From an uncultured Dorea sp. (GTDB lineage: Bacteria > Bacillota > Clostridia > Lachnospirales > Lachnospiraceae), in the NCBI GenBank assembly GCA_900543415.1, contig UQRE01000038.1, positions 1 through 22,018 on the forward strand: DNA of 22,018 nucleotides, given 5' to 3'. A model generated the notes under the pieces. It saw only the letters and a program-made list of their open reading frames with translations. It was not told the DNA's origin and searched no databases. The position numbers were made by a program, and so were the translations under genes. Positions 1 to 7,531 of the stretch are shown piece after piece (within the stretch, counting starts at the first letter, position 1; each line of letters starts with the position of its first letter).

Positions 1-112
1 CAAACTCAACTTTTACGTTGATATGTCCGTCTGGCTTTTTGTGGGAAAGCAGTACTACCGTTTCGACTGTCTTTTCGTTGAGCAACCGAATTTTAGCGTT
101 TTCTCCTCTTTT
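1..112 (-). pseudogene. RlmD-like C-terminal tail fragment, cut by window edge
   Basis: The minus strand is open from the stop of the DUF1016 gene to the window edge. It contains VETVVLLSHKKPDG, which matches the way RlmD-type 23S rRNA uracil methyltransferases end; the intact rlmD in this window ends with VETVSLLSRK. From memory of the family, many clostridial RlmD-like proteins carry an extra tail after this motif, and this looks like the start of such a tail. No ATG or GTG start is visible: a GGAG at 106-103 lies 11 nt from an ATT and 17 nt from a TTG at 85. I therefore read it as a 5'-truncated remnant left by recombination rather than a normal gene. The DNA differs from the rlmD end at many third positions, so it is a diverged homologue and not a simple attachment-site copy. 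The rest lies outside the window. Confidence 0.45.
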
Positions 113-1162
113 TTAATCTAACTCATTATTCTGTTCCTCAAGCAATCTCTTCAATTCTTCTTTACTTGGAAGAACTGTCTGATACTTACTAGCAAAAATC
201 TGTGTATTATTTTCTGGAAGTGTCATTTCTACAACAGCATTATTCTTATCTTTACACAAGACAATACCGATTGTTGGATTCTCATCCTCCAGTTTTACTT
301 TTCTGTCATAATAGTTCACGTACATCTGCATCTGACCAATATCTTGATGTTTTAATTCTCCAATCTTCAAATCAAAAAGCACAAAACATCTCAATAAACG
401 ATTATAAAAAACCAAGTCTACTCGGAAATGTTCTTCTTTGAATGTGAAACGTACTTGACGTCCGATATATGCAAATCCTGTTCCAAGTTCCAACAAAAAT
501 TTTTGCAAATGATCAATAATTCTTGTTTCCAGTTCTGTTTCTGAATATTCCGGTAACTCTGGAAGCCCAAGAAACTCCAATACATACGGATCTTTCACGG
601 CATCTTCCGGCTTTTCAATAATCTGACCTTCCGTTGCCAGACGAGTAACCTTGTCCTTGTTCGTACTTAGTACAAGTCGTTCATATAAAGCGCTATTGAA
701 CTGTCTCTTTAATTCTGATAGGCTCCAGTCATTCTTTGCTGCTTCAATTTCATAAAAATGTCGTTCATTTGCATCGGAAATACGCATTAATTTCAAATAG
801 TGTGACCAACTAAGGAAAAACTTTCTTCCATTGCTTACTGCTGGTAAATTTTTGAATTGGTCAGAGACTGTCTGACCAATTTGATCATTCGCATAAGTCA
901 GATAAAACTTTCGCATCTGCTTTAGGTTTGTAACCGAAAAACCCTTTCCAAATTTCTTCAGCAAATAATCTGATAACTCTTTCAGAAGATACTTTCCATA
1001 TTCAGCACGTTCTTTCCCTTGCTGTTCTTCTTCGTAAATCCGACGTCCAATCTCGTAATATGCATAAACCATAGACAAGTTAACTGCGGTTTTAGCTTGT
1101 TTTCTTGCACTATCAAGCAGTTCGGAAATATCTTGTAAAAATTTCTTATTGATTAAATCCAT
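113..1162 (-). CDS. DUF1016 (YhcG-type) PDDEXK nuclease domain protein
   Basis: 349 residues from the ATG at 1162, chosen because GGGAGGTGG lies just upstream; an in-frame start five codons earlier would sit on that ribosome binding site. The N-terminal half (about 5-170) is the helical DUF1016 N-terminal domain, with FSVTNLKQMRKFY and the conserved FFLSWSHYLKLMRI. The C-terminal half is a PDDEXK-like nuclease core, with D249 in VDLVFYN and the DLK triad at 264-266 in VLFDLKIGELKHQD, so the active site looks intact. Families of this kind are found in mobile and restriction-rich loci and are thought to act as DNA nucleases; the role here is inferred. The residues around 93-105 (QIGQTVSDQF) are encoded by a 10-7-10 interrupted palindrome that recurs in the promoter region. 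A TATAAT-like -10 box lies at 1203-1198. Confidence 0.85.
   Translation of the reverse strand: MDLINKKFLQDISELLDSARKQAKTAVNLSMVYAYYEIGRRIYEEEQQGKERAEYGKYLLKELSDYLLKKFGKGFSVTNLKQMRKFYLTYANDQIGQTVSDQFKNLPAVSNGRKFFLSWSHYLKLMRISDANERHFYEIEAAKNDWSLSELKRQFNSALYERLVLSTNKDKVTRLATEGQIIEKPEDAVKDPYVLEFLGLPELPEYSETELETRIIDHLQKFLLELGTGFAYIGRQVRFTFKEEHFRVDLVFYNRLLRCFVLFDLKIGELKHQDIGQMQMYVNYYDRKVKLEDENPTIGIVLCKDKNNAVVEMTLPENNTQIFASKYQTVLPSKEELKRLLEEQNNELD
855..881. repeat. Interrupted palindrome, copy 1, inside the DUF1016 gene
   Basis: AATTGGTCAG, 7 nt, then CTGACCAATT: perfect 10-bp arms. The same arms with the same 7-nt spacing occur at 1214-1240 upstream of this gene. A further half-site-like CTGACCAAT occurs near 332-340. 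Confidence 0.7.
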
Positions 1163-1197
1163 GTTGCCACCTCCCATCTTTTTCCTACTATTTCTAT

Positions 1198-1242
1198 ATT
1201 ATATTTAATTTTAAATTAGTCAGGAGGTATCTGACCAATTTA
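1198..1242 (-). promoter_or_regulatory. Candidate promoter with operator-like palindrome, copy 2
   Basis: A TATAAT-type -10 box reads at 1203-1198 on the minus strand, about 35 nt before the DUF1016 start. The expected -35 position falls inside an imperfect palindrome: 12-bp arms at 1212-1223 and 1231-1242 with one mismatch and a 7-nt spacer. No good -35 hexamer is present, so the promoter is tentative; the palindrome itself is directly visible. A regulator bound there could cover the -35 region, which is inference. Confidence 0.4.
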
Positions 1243-1279
1243 CAGTTTTTACACTTTTTCAACACATTCTAAAAATCAC

Positions 1280-1410
1280 TCATTTTCCGTGTTTCCTTCT
1301 GCATCCATAAGCCTATAATAGTCTTCCATATCCAAACTAAATCTCACATGCGTATCCGGTTTTAATTTTCGATTGTTCTTCTAGAATAACGCGATAGTTT
1401 CTACATGACA
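1280..1410 (-). pseudogene. Decayed C-terminal stump of a large serine recombinase
   Basis: Positions 1301-1407 align without gaps to 7551-7657, the end of the intact serine recombinase, at about 86 % identity by hand count (15 differences in 107). Translated, it gives HVETIALF, a TAG stop, then KNNRKLKPDTHV and SLDMEDYYRLMDAE, ending at TGA 1282-1280. In the intact protein the stop position is glutamine (LLQKSNRK). Sequence further upstream (to about 1470) is still open but only loosely resembles the recombinase. There is no N-terminal catalytic domain, so this is a remnant of a second recombinase of the same family. Confidence 0.75.
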
Positions 1411-1562
1411 CGAGCGGATAGAAAGTGTCTCATTTGCCAGGCGATTCGACCGACTTAATCCACTGCTGTTCCTAACCTCTCAGTCGTAACAAGAAACATG
1501 TCCACTTTTTTACATTTCCTCAATTACTTCAAAAATTTTATAAGAGCAAATCCACTAATAAA

Positions 1563-3872
1563 TTATAATTCACTTAAAAGCATTTCAGTTGTATAATTGA
1601 CAGGTGTTTTTTGGATAACAGAAAAAATTTTAGATATTCTCTCAAATTCTCCTTGCCTATTGTTTTGAATCTCACTTACAGAAGTCTTAAAAAGAATTGC
1701 CCATAAAAAATAAAAGTTTTGATCAGTCTTATATTGAATCCCCTTTTTTGAATGATTAAATAAGGCCCTCAATTGTTCAGAATTATTCTCTATCAACATT
1801 AATATTTTCTCAATAAATACTTCTACATTTTCTAGTGCCGTCACAAAAGCTTTTGGATTGCTATTCGATAAATCATTTAATGTTTTTGTGACATTATCTT
1901 TACTCATTATCCTAGCACACATTCTATCATTTCGCTTGTAAATATTTAAGACATTTATGATTTCCGCATGGGGTTGATTCATTCTATAATCAATGTATGC
2001 TAAAGAAGTTATTAATTCTTCCAATTTCATTCGTGTATCTCTAGCTCTAAAAACCTTCTTTTCATATCTGGCTGCAATCTCTTTTACCTTTATAACTATA
2101 TCTTTGTCTATATATGCATTCCACATTTCAAAAGTATTTTCTTTAATCGGATACGGCTTTGTATTTAATCTTAAAAACAAGTCTATTTGACTAAAATCTG
2201 GATTTTGTTCCGAATCTATTTCTATTATATCCATAGGAAATTCTAAAATCTTTTCTTCAAAGACATCGTCTACTGTATCTATCGTTTTTCCATTCAATTC
2301 GGATAAAATTCTTAATTTAGATAATTTAAACTTGTCCTTATCAGAACATACAGATTCTCCACGTTCATCTATATAAGTTTTTCCCAAAAATCCCAAAATT
2401 GTAAGTAAACGCTGTTGTCCATCTACAACCTCCTTTATCCTGTCATTCCTTTTATAAATAAAAAGTGGCGGTATATTGATTCCCAATAAAATACTTTCCA
2501 TTAAATATGAAGCCTTTTGCAAATTTTTCACCTCTGATCTTTGGTAATCCGGTCTTATTAAAAATCTGGATTTTTTCATATCAGAAATAATGTCCTCAAT
2601 CGTTAGAGTTTCAGGTAATGGTTTATTAATTTTATAATGTGAAATTTGATCTTTTTCACTTGTACATTCCATCATCTCAAAAAAGGCTTCCGGATTCTTC
2701 ATATACTTTTGATAATCAATTTTAAAGATGTCTTGAAATATATTGGCTATAAATTTATATCTATTATTGATTGCCGAATAATAATGACTACCTGTAGACT
2801 CAAAAATTAGTTCTACACTTCTTTGTGGATTATTTATTATGTTATCCCACAATTTTAAATTTTCACTAGCACCAGATATATAATCGAAAACTTGTTCAAT
2901 TTTTATATCTTCAATTTGTCCACCATTCTGCAATACAATATCTATTGCCCAATAAAGTACCTCATAAAACAATTTATTATCACATAAATAATTATTTCGT
3001 TCTTTACATACAATATTAAATTTCGACAAATAACTGATAACATTATCAAATTCAACTAATATCTCATCTGCGCTTTTACTTTCTAATATAGAATGGTAAT
3101 ATTTTCCAATGATATCAGCTTTTGAACTCCCTTTCGAATAACTAAATATTGGAACAAACGGAAGTGTTATTAAATTTCTTACCAGTGAAACTATGATATT
3201 TACCTTATCACGTTTACTAGCCTTTTTCTTACTTTTAGGAAGAATTATTTCGCACAAAAAATTATAAAGTCCAGTATTATTATATATTTTATTATAAAGT
3301 AAGTTTGATAATTTGTCATTAATATAAGCGGCCCTATCGATATCATATTTTTGCAATGGTGTAATACCTGAATTATATCGTCTAAATATTTCCTTTTTAA
3401 TTTTCTCTTCTTTTTCTTCATCCAGTTTAGGTTCATCAACTACGTTAAATTGCAAAATACGAATTCTGGTATCTTCAAATAATTCTCTTGTATCCGAATC
3501 TAATTGACTGTATCTTTTTCCAGCAAGAGCTTTTAAATTATGTAATCCTTTATCCTTTAAAACGAGCTTATCCTCCAAAAAGCGTTCTATAGTTTCATAC
3601 CTCTGTCTTCCATCAATCACCTCATTCTTATCTTTAGTTTGAAATAAAACAAGTGGCGGAATTTCTGTTCCCAACAAAATACTCTCTATAAAATACGTTG
3701 CTTTCTCCTCATCCCAAACATAATTTCTCTGAAAATACGGCTTATAGTTTATTTTTCCTGCATATCTTTGATTCAAAAAAATAGACGATACTTTTTTTAC
3801 TATATTATCTATTTTTAATTTCTCTTTAAAAATATCCATTATATCTGAATAATCTAATTGTATATTCGACAT
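1563..3872 (-). CDS. Double DUF262 protein (GmrS/ParB-like), putative defence component
   Basis: 769 residues; ATG preceded by AGGGAGGAAA at good spacing. Two DUF262 domains are visible. Domain 1 (about 35-200) has YFQRNYVW at 46-53, the helix FIESILLGTEIPPL, DGRQR at 87-91 and IFRRYNSGITPL near 162-173. Domain 2 (about 420-620) has YQRSEV at 443-448, LMESILLGINIPPL, DGQQR at 484-488 and LFLRLNTKPY. The DG(R/Q)QR motif corresponds to the nucleotide-handling motif of the ParB-like fold in the GmrS half of GmrSD type IV restriction enzymes. No HNH motif (DUF1524, the GmrD half) is visible in the last 150 residues, which are helical and unassigned. The gene starts 31 nt after the methyltransferase-like gene on the same strand, so they are probably one operon. 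It is visibly more AT-rich than the core genes. A function in phage defence is inferred from the family; the substrate is unknown. Confidence 0.8.
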   Translation of the reverse strand: MSNIQLDYSDIMDIFKEKLKIDNIVKKVSSIFLNQRYAGKINYKPYFQRNYVWDEEKATYFIESILLGTEIPPLVLFQTKDKNEVIDGRQRYETIERFLEDKLVLKDKGLHNLKALAGKRYSQLDSDTRELFEDTRIRILQFNVVDEPKLDEEKEEKIKKEIFRRYNSGITPLQKYDIDRAAYINDKLSNLLYNKIYNNTGLYNFLCEIILPKSKKKASKRDKVNIIVSLVRNLITLPFVPIFSYSKGSSKADIIGKYYHSILESKSADEILVEFDNVISYLSKFNIVCKERNNYLCDNKLFYEVLYWAIDIVLQNGGQIEDIKIEQVFDYISGASENLKLWDNIINNPQRSVELIFESTGSHYYSAINNRYKFIANIFQDIFKIDYQKYMKNPEAFFEMMECTSEKDQISHYKINKPLPETLTIEDIISDMKKSRFLIRPDYQRSEVKNLQKASYLMESILLGINIPPLFIYKRNDRIKEVVDGQQRLLTILGFLGKTYIDERGESVCSDKDKFKLSKLRILSELNGKTIDTVDDVFEEKILEFPMDIIEIDSEQNPDFSQIDLFLRLNTKPYPIKENTFEMWNAYIDKDIVIKVKEIAARYEKKVFRARDTRMKLEELITSLAYIDYRMNQPHAEIINVLNIYKRNDRMCARIMSKDNVTKTLNDLSNSNPKAFVTALENVEVFIEKILMLIENNSEQLRALFNHSKKGIQYKTDQNFYFLWAILFKTSVSEIQNNRQGEFERISKIFSVIQKTPVNYTTEMLLSEL

Positions 3873-3903
3873 TATAAATTTCCTCCCTAATCACAGTATA
3901 CTA

Positions 3904-5421
3904 TTAATCCACTATTATCCGATCCCGCAACTTTTTACTTGAAAATTCTTCTACAGTATTTGAAACAATAGATCCTTGAAAAAAGAATTCATTATTATAA
4001 TTTTGTCTCATTTTTACTAGTCCATCTAATGCGAAACGAAAAACATACTGCCAAGAAGTATTTTCAAAAGATGATACTATTTGATGAAGCCCTGGTAACC
4101 ATTCGTAAAGATATCTGCACTCATCATATACTGTAACATCTGTAAACATACAATTCTCCTTTGCGATATATTGAAATCTCTTGTTGTGTAAAATATTATT
4201 ATGCATTGGATATGCTAGCTGGTTAAGAACAATATCAAAAAATAAATTACTATGAGGCTTGTCGAGAAATTGATATAAATTCCTCTCTAACTCAAAATAC
4301 TCTTTTATTTTTTGCACATCTTCCTTTAATTTAATTTTCCCTCTTCTTAACAAAACAATTATTTTTAATCCCCTTAGTAATTCCTCATAATTTCCTATCT
4401 CCCCCAAGAAACATTGGCTTTTTTCGCTCAAAAGGCCACACTGTAATAACTTTCTTGCAGTAAAAAAATACTTAGCCACAGAATTTCCATTCGATATATT
4501 TATAAAATCCTCATTATCTCTGTTTAAATCTGTTAAGTCAAACAGTTGATTCAAATATGGATTTTGTGCAATTCTTTGTAACGGTATAATGACTGCTGGT
4601 ATATCACGCAACACTGCAGATAAAAACTCACCATAATATAATTCAAAATTCTTGGTTACTTCCTCAAAAACTTTACAATATTCCAAATTGCTAATCCCAT
4701 TTCCATCTATTTTAATTTCTAATGAGGGATATTTTTTAAAAAATAAATACTGAGATACTATCTCATAATAATCATCTACAGATTCTTTCGTTATATCTGG
4801 CATGGAAAAATTCGTAACTATCACTCCAGGAGAATTTAAACGGTGATTTTGACATAGCGTTGACACACATCTCAATGCATGTTGAGTGGATGGTACACTT
4901 CCACAAGCATCTATGTATACAATATCAAATTTTTTGGGAGTCTGTTGAAAAAAGGTTTCTATATTCTGTTTTAAGATTCTTGGTTGTGGGTATTCTCCTT
5001 GATCATAAGTAGCAATTGCCTTTTTATATGCTTGATTATTTGACTCAAATCCCCAAATATTTTGAGGCAATATACCAAGATTAATTAATTCCTGAAAATC
5101 GTTATCTGGCTCTGGACCACTCAAAAAACAAATCATCAAGTCTTCCGGCCTTTTTCTCTCCACAAAAGAATCATGTAATTTCTCCCAATTTGTTATATAG
5201 GAAACATCAATTTTCTGCGCCTCTGCTTTATTTTGGCTTACATCTTCTGATAAAGTAAAATAATCATATAACCTACGTACATAATTTCTTTCAACACAAC
5301 ATGACTGCCCTCTTTTAGAAGTTAAAAGCTCTACTGCACTAAAAATTGCCTTATGTCTTACATTCCGTTTTGTGTATTGATTATATTTATAATGTTCCTT
5401 CGTACTGATCCACTCCTTCAC
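3904..5421 (-). CDS. Unknown protein with class I methyltransferase-like core, partner of DUF262 protein
   Basis: 505 residues from a GTG start 8 nt after the XRE stop codon. There is no clear ribosome binding site, so translational coupling is likely; the next in-frame methionine is near residue 96, inside the fold. Residues 93-210 look like a Rossmann methyltransferase core: strand and loop LMICFLSGPEPDNDF (95-109), an acidic end in IWGFES (E126), ILKQNIETFF (149-158), FDIVYIDACGS (165-175, motif IV position) and a later strand GVIVTNFSMP. The first loop lacks the usual GxGxG, so SAM binding is not assured. The remainder (210-505) is helical with no motif I recognise. I cannot name a family. 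Its place between an XRE regulator and a double-DUF262 protein suggests one three-gene system. Strongly AT-rich, suggesting horizontal transfer. Confidence 0.65.
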   Translation of the reverse strand: MKEWISTKEHYKYNQYTKRNVRHKAIFSAVELLTSKRGQSCCVERNYVRRLYDYFTLSEDVSQNKAEAQKIDVSYITNWEKLHDSFVERKRPEDLMICFLSGPEPDNDFQELINLGILPQNIWGFESNNQAYKKAIATYDQGEYPQPRILKQNIETFFQQTPKKFDIVYIDACGSVPSTQHALRCVSTLCQNHRLNSPGVIVTNFSMPDITKESVDDYYEIVSQYLFFKKYPSLEIKIDGNGISNLEYCKVFEEVTKNFELYYGEFLSAVLRDIPAVIIPLQRIAQNPYLNQLFDLTDLNRDNEDFINISNGNSVAKYFFTARKLLQCGLLSEKSQCFLGEIGNYEELLRGLKIIVLLRRGKIKLKEDVQKIKEYFELERNLYQFLDKPHSNLFFDIVLNQLAYPMHNNILHNKRFQYIAKENCMFTDVTVYDECRYLYEWLPGLHQIVSSFENTSWQYVFRFALDGLVKMRQNYNNEFFFQGSIVSNTVEEFSSKKLRDRIIVD

Positions 5422-5429
5422 AAACTTAT

Positions 5430-5630
5430 TTAAAATTGAATTTTTTCTCCATCCGGCAACACAAACGCCTGCTCATATCCAACGTCTAATGCTTCTGCAA
5501 TCTTTACCATTTCCTCAAAAGAAACCGTACCACGCTGTAGCTTTTTATTAAAATTCTGTGGTGTTTGTCCAATCCGTCTGCAAAGTTCCGCAAGACTAAT
5601 ATGCTTTTTATCACATAGTTCTCTTATCAT
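5430..5630 (-). CDS. Small XRE-family helix-turn-helix regulator
   Basis: 66 residues, nearly all one HTH_XRE domain: LCDKKHISLAELCRRIGQ forms helices 1-2, TPQNFNKKLQRG the recognition helix, and the rest packs the domain. It is the first gene of the operon and likely autoregulates it. The ideal ribosome binding site (GGAGGT at 5656-5651) is placed for an earlier ATG at 5645, but that frame reads ATG GCA ACA TAG and stops at 5634. The next in-frame ATG, two codons later at 5630, is the one given here, 20 nt from the ribosome binding site. The ancestral protein probably began MAT(Y)DM and lost its start region to a TAC-to-TAG change. The protein may still be made by reinitiation at reduced level. 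Confidence 0.75.
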   Translation of the reverse strand: MIRELCDKKHISLAELCRRIGQTPQNFNKKLQRGTVSFEEMVKIAEALDVGYEQAFVLPDGEKIQF

Positions 5631-5633
5631 ATC

Positions 5634-5656
5634 CTATGTTGCCATCTTCCACCTCC
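5634..5656 (-). promoter_or_regulatory. Ribosome binding site and four-codon abortive leader before XRE gene
   Basis: GGAGGT (5656-5651) is followed after 5 nt by ATG (5645-5643), two sense codons and TAG (5636-5634), in frame with the XRE gene. Either this is a mutated original start, or it works as a minimal upstream reading frame that lowers translation of the regulator. Confidence 0.6.
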
Positions 5657-5669
5657 ATTAGTTAGTATT

Positions 5670-5698
5670 ATTATAAATCATCTGGTTGACAATCACAA
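5670..5698 (-). promoter_or_regulatory. Sigma-A-type promoter of the XRE/methyltransferase-like/DUF262 operon
   Basis: On the minus strand, TTGTGA (5698-5693), a 17-nt spacer and TATAAT (5675-5670). The expected transcript start lies a few bases beyond, just before the ribosome binding site at 5656. The IS target duplication ends 4 nt from the operon side of position 5705, placing the IS end 11 nt upstream of the -35 box. Confidence 0.6.
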
Positions 5699-5701
5699 TA
5701 T

Positions 5702-5721
5702 AGCTACTTCTTGAGTTTCCG
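5702..5721. repeat. Left target duplication and terminal inverted repeat of the IS
   Basis: AGCTACTT (5702-5709) is the 8-bp target duplication; CTTGAGTTTCCG (5710-5721) is the terminal inverted repeat. Both are matched exactly at the right end. Confidence 0.85.
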
Positions 5722-7282
5722 CAGTTTTATCCACAGACCTCTGATTATTACTGCATCTTTATAAACAACTTTTAAAAAATGCCCAAAATATAAGGAATCT
5801 TCATCCTTTTTGCTGTAAAATTAAGCTACCAACCAAAAACCTTACTAAACAAAAAAGAAGGAGATTCCCTATGACTAATTTTACATCAAATACTTATCAA
5901 ATGAAACGTAAAATTTTAACTTTTTCAAATAAAATTTCAAGGCGTCTTTCTAAACCTGAACGAAAATTCACCGCCGATATTACTTACGGTATGCTGGCAG
6001 CTCAAAGTTTTCTTTTAACGGATGTTGTTGATCAGCTTCATGAGGATTCTAAAAAAATAAATATCGTTGATTGCCTTTCCAGACACCTTGATAAAGGTAC
6101 TCCTGTAGAAGCTGCTGCTTCTTATCTTCAGCAGATTAAAAAATGGATTCCTTCAGAGCCTGTGATTCATATCGATGACAGCGATGTTGTAAAACCGAAT
6201 GGTTATAAATTTGAGTCACTTGGTATCGTGCGCGATGGTTCTGAAAGCACCTCTGCAAAAAATGTGTATAAAAAAGGATATCATGTTACAGAAGCCTGTG
6301 TTCTCACCAAAAGCAATTCTCCTGTCAGCATTTTTTCCAAAATACACTCATCCTCAGAAAAGGATTATAAATCTGCAAATACCATTACCTTTGATGCCAT
6401 AGAACAAGGAGCTGCACTTTTTGGAAAAGCAACCTTTGCAATGGATCGTGGTTACGATGATAACAAGATGTTTCTTAAGTTGGATGAGTGGAAACAGGAT
6501 TATGTGATTCGTCTCAAATCCAACAGAAAGCTCCTTTATCATAACAAATGGACACTTGCTACAGAACTTCGTAATCGTCGTAAAGGTAAAGTCAAAACCA
6601 ATGTATTCTATAAAGGAAAAGACCACGAAGCTTACCTTTCCCATATTAAAGTTCAAATCACAGCATCTAGAAAAAACATATTTCTGGTGCTGATTTACGG
6701 CATTACGGAGCATCCAATGATGCTTGCAACCAATAAAGAAATAAATTCTAAAGAAGATGTAATCAGGGTGGCAAGAATCTATTTTTCTAGATGGAAAATT
6801 GAAGAATATTTCCGTTGCAAAAAACAGATGTTTCAGTTTGAAAACTTCCGTGTACGGAAGCTTCGTGCAATCAATGCACTCAATTTTTATATCACCTTAT
6901 GCATGGCATTCCTGGCAATGATTTCAATGGAATCAGAAACAAATGCATTAAAGGTTGCAATTATAAAGACAGCAGATTCTGTGAAGGAAAAAGTTTTCTT
7001 CTGCTATTACCGATTGGGAAAAGGCATCTCCGGCATACTTTCATATGCCAAAGAGGGCGTCAGGCTCTGGTTTCGGACGAAACGTCCGGCATACCGTCAA
7101 CTCTGCCTTAAACTGGTCGCTTAGATAGATAAAAGAATAGTTCTCCCAAAGTCCGGTTCAGGCGGGGCTTATTTCAGTGCCTCTAATCAGCAGACTGTCA
7201 CTCTCTTTCTTTCAAAAAATGGGCAGATTGGTACTTTGGGAAGATTTGACTATTCCAGAATTACAATTTACGGAAACTCAAG
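5710..7282 (+). mobile_element. Complete 1573-bp IS4-family-type insertion sequence
   Basis: Ends defined by perfect 12-bp inverted repeats (CTTGAGTTTCCG at 5710-5721, its complement at 7271-7282) and flanked by identical 8-bp direct repeats AGCTACTT. It carries one intact DDE transposase gene. A subterminal inverted pair, TCCCAAAGT at 7144-7152 and ACTTTGGGA at 7233-7241, lies between the gene and the right end; it may fold in the transcript. Intact ends, intact gene and identical duplications suggest a recent insertion. The IS sits between the terminators of the recombinase operon and the promoter of the DUF262 operon and breaks no recognisable gene. Confidence 0.88.
5871..7124 (+). CDS. 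IS4-family DDE transposase
   Basis: 417 residues, ATG preceded by GAAGGAGATT. Catalyses cut-and-paste type transposition of the surrounding IS through a DDE site. Visible acidic residues are D102/D103 in VIHIDDSD, D192 in FAMDRGYDDN and E311 in YFSRWKIEEYFRCKK. Residues Y304, R307, E311 and K318 give the Y-(2)-R-(3)-E-(6)-K signature that marks IS4-like transposases. The second half also has the insertion of beta strands typical of the family between the second D and the E. Length is normal and the frame is uninterrupted, so the enzyme is probably active. It is the only intact gene in the window ending in TAG; all others end in TAA, in keeping with a foreign origin. Confidence 0.9.
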   Translation: MTNFTSNTYQMKRKILTFSNKISRRLSKPERKFTADITYGMLAAQSFLLTDVVDQLHEDSKKINIVDCLSRHLDKGTPVEAAASYLQQIKKWIPSEPVIHIDDSDVVKPNGYKFESLGIVRDGSESTSAKNVYKKGYHVTEACVLTKSNSPVSIFSKIHSSSEKDYKSANTITFDAIEQGAALFGKATFAMDRGYDDNKMFLKLDEWKQDYVIRLKSNRKLLYHNKWTLATELRNRRKGKVKTNVFYKGKDHEAYLSHIKVQITASRKNIFLVLIYGITEHPMMLATNKEINSKEDVIRVARIYFSRWKIEEYFRCKKQMFQFENFRVRKLRAINALNFYITLCMAFLAMISMESETNALKVAIIKTADSVKEKVFFCYYRLGKGISGILSYAKEGVRLWFRTKRPAYRQLCLKLVA

Positions 7283-7290
7283 AGCTACTT
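7271..7290. repeat. Right terminal inverted repeat and target duplication of the IS
   Basis: CGGAAACTCAAG (7271-7282) is the complement of the left terminal repeat; AGCTACTT (7283-7290) repeats the left target duplication exactly. Confidence 0.85.
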
Positions 7291-7305
7291 CAATAATTTT
7301 CTTCC

Positions 7306-7347
7306 CATAAAAAGTGCTCTGTAGCTTTCCCCAAGCCACAAAGCGCT
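7306..7347 (-). terminator. Intrinsic terminator downstream of the serine recombinase operon
   Basis: On the minus strand a 15-position stem (7347-7333 with 7327-7313; two G-U pairs and one mismatch), a GGGGA loop and a following TTTTTAT tract. It would stop transcripts of the rhuM-recombinase operon before the DUF262 operon promoter. Confidence 0.6.
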
Positions 7348-7460
7348 CCAATTTTCATCTACAATTCACTTCTCCACATCTACCTTCGTACCCGATTTGA
7401 ATTCTATTTACTAAAAACACTCTCAACCTACAGTGTCTCATAAAAATATTAATGCCAATA

Positions 7461-7501
7461 TCAGAAAAGAGTTGCCAGCATATTCACGCATTAGCAACTC
7501 T
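7461..7501 (-). terminator. Possible terminator directly after the serine recombinase gene
   Basis: AGAGTTGC (7501-7494 side) pairs with its complement at 7475-7468 across an 18-nt loop and is followed by TTTTC on the minus strand. The long loop makes it weaker than the hairpin at 7306-7347. Confidence 0.4.
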
Positions 7502-7531
7502 CATCGTATTTTCTCCCTAATATATGATAAT

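Noticed and set aside
1..112. The RlmD-like tail as a literal attL duplicate of the rlmD end
   Set aside because: The protein motifs agree (VETVxLLS) but the DNA differs at many positions, so it is homology rather than a direct repeat from integration.
1563..3872. Fused GmrSD type IV restriction enzyme
   Set aside because: Both conserved regions are DUF262; I find no HNH (DUF1524) motif in the C-terminal part, so the GmrD half is missing.
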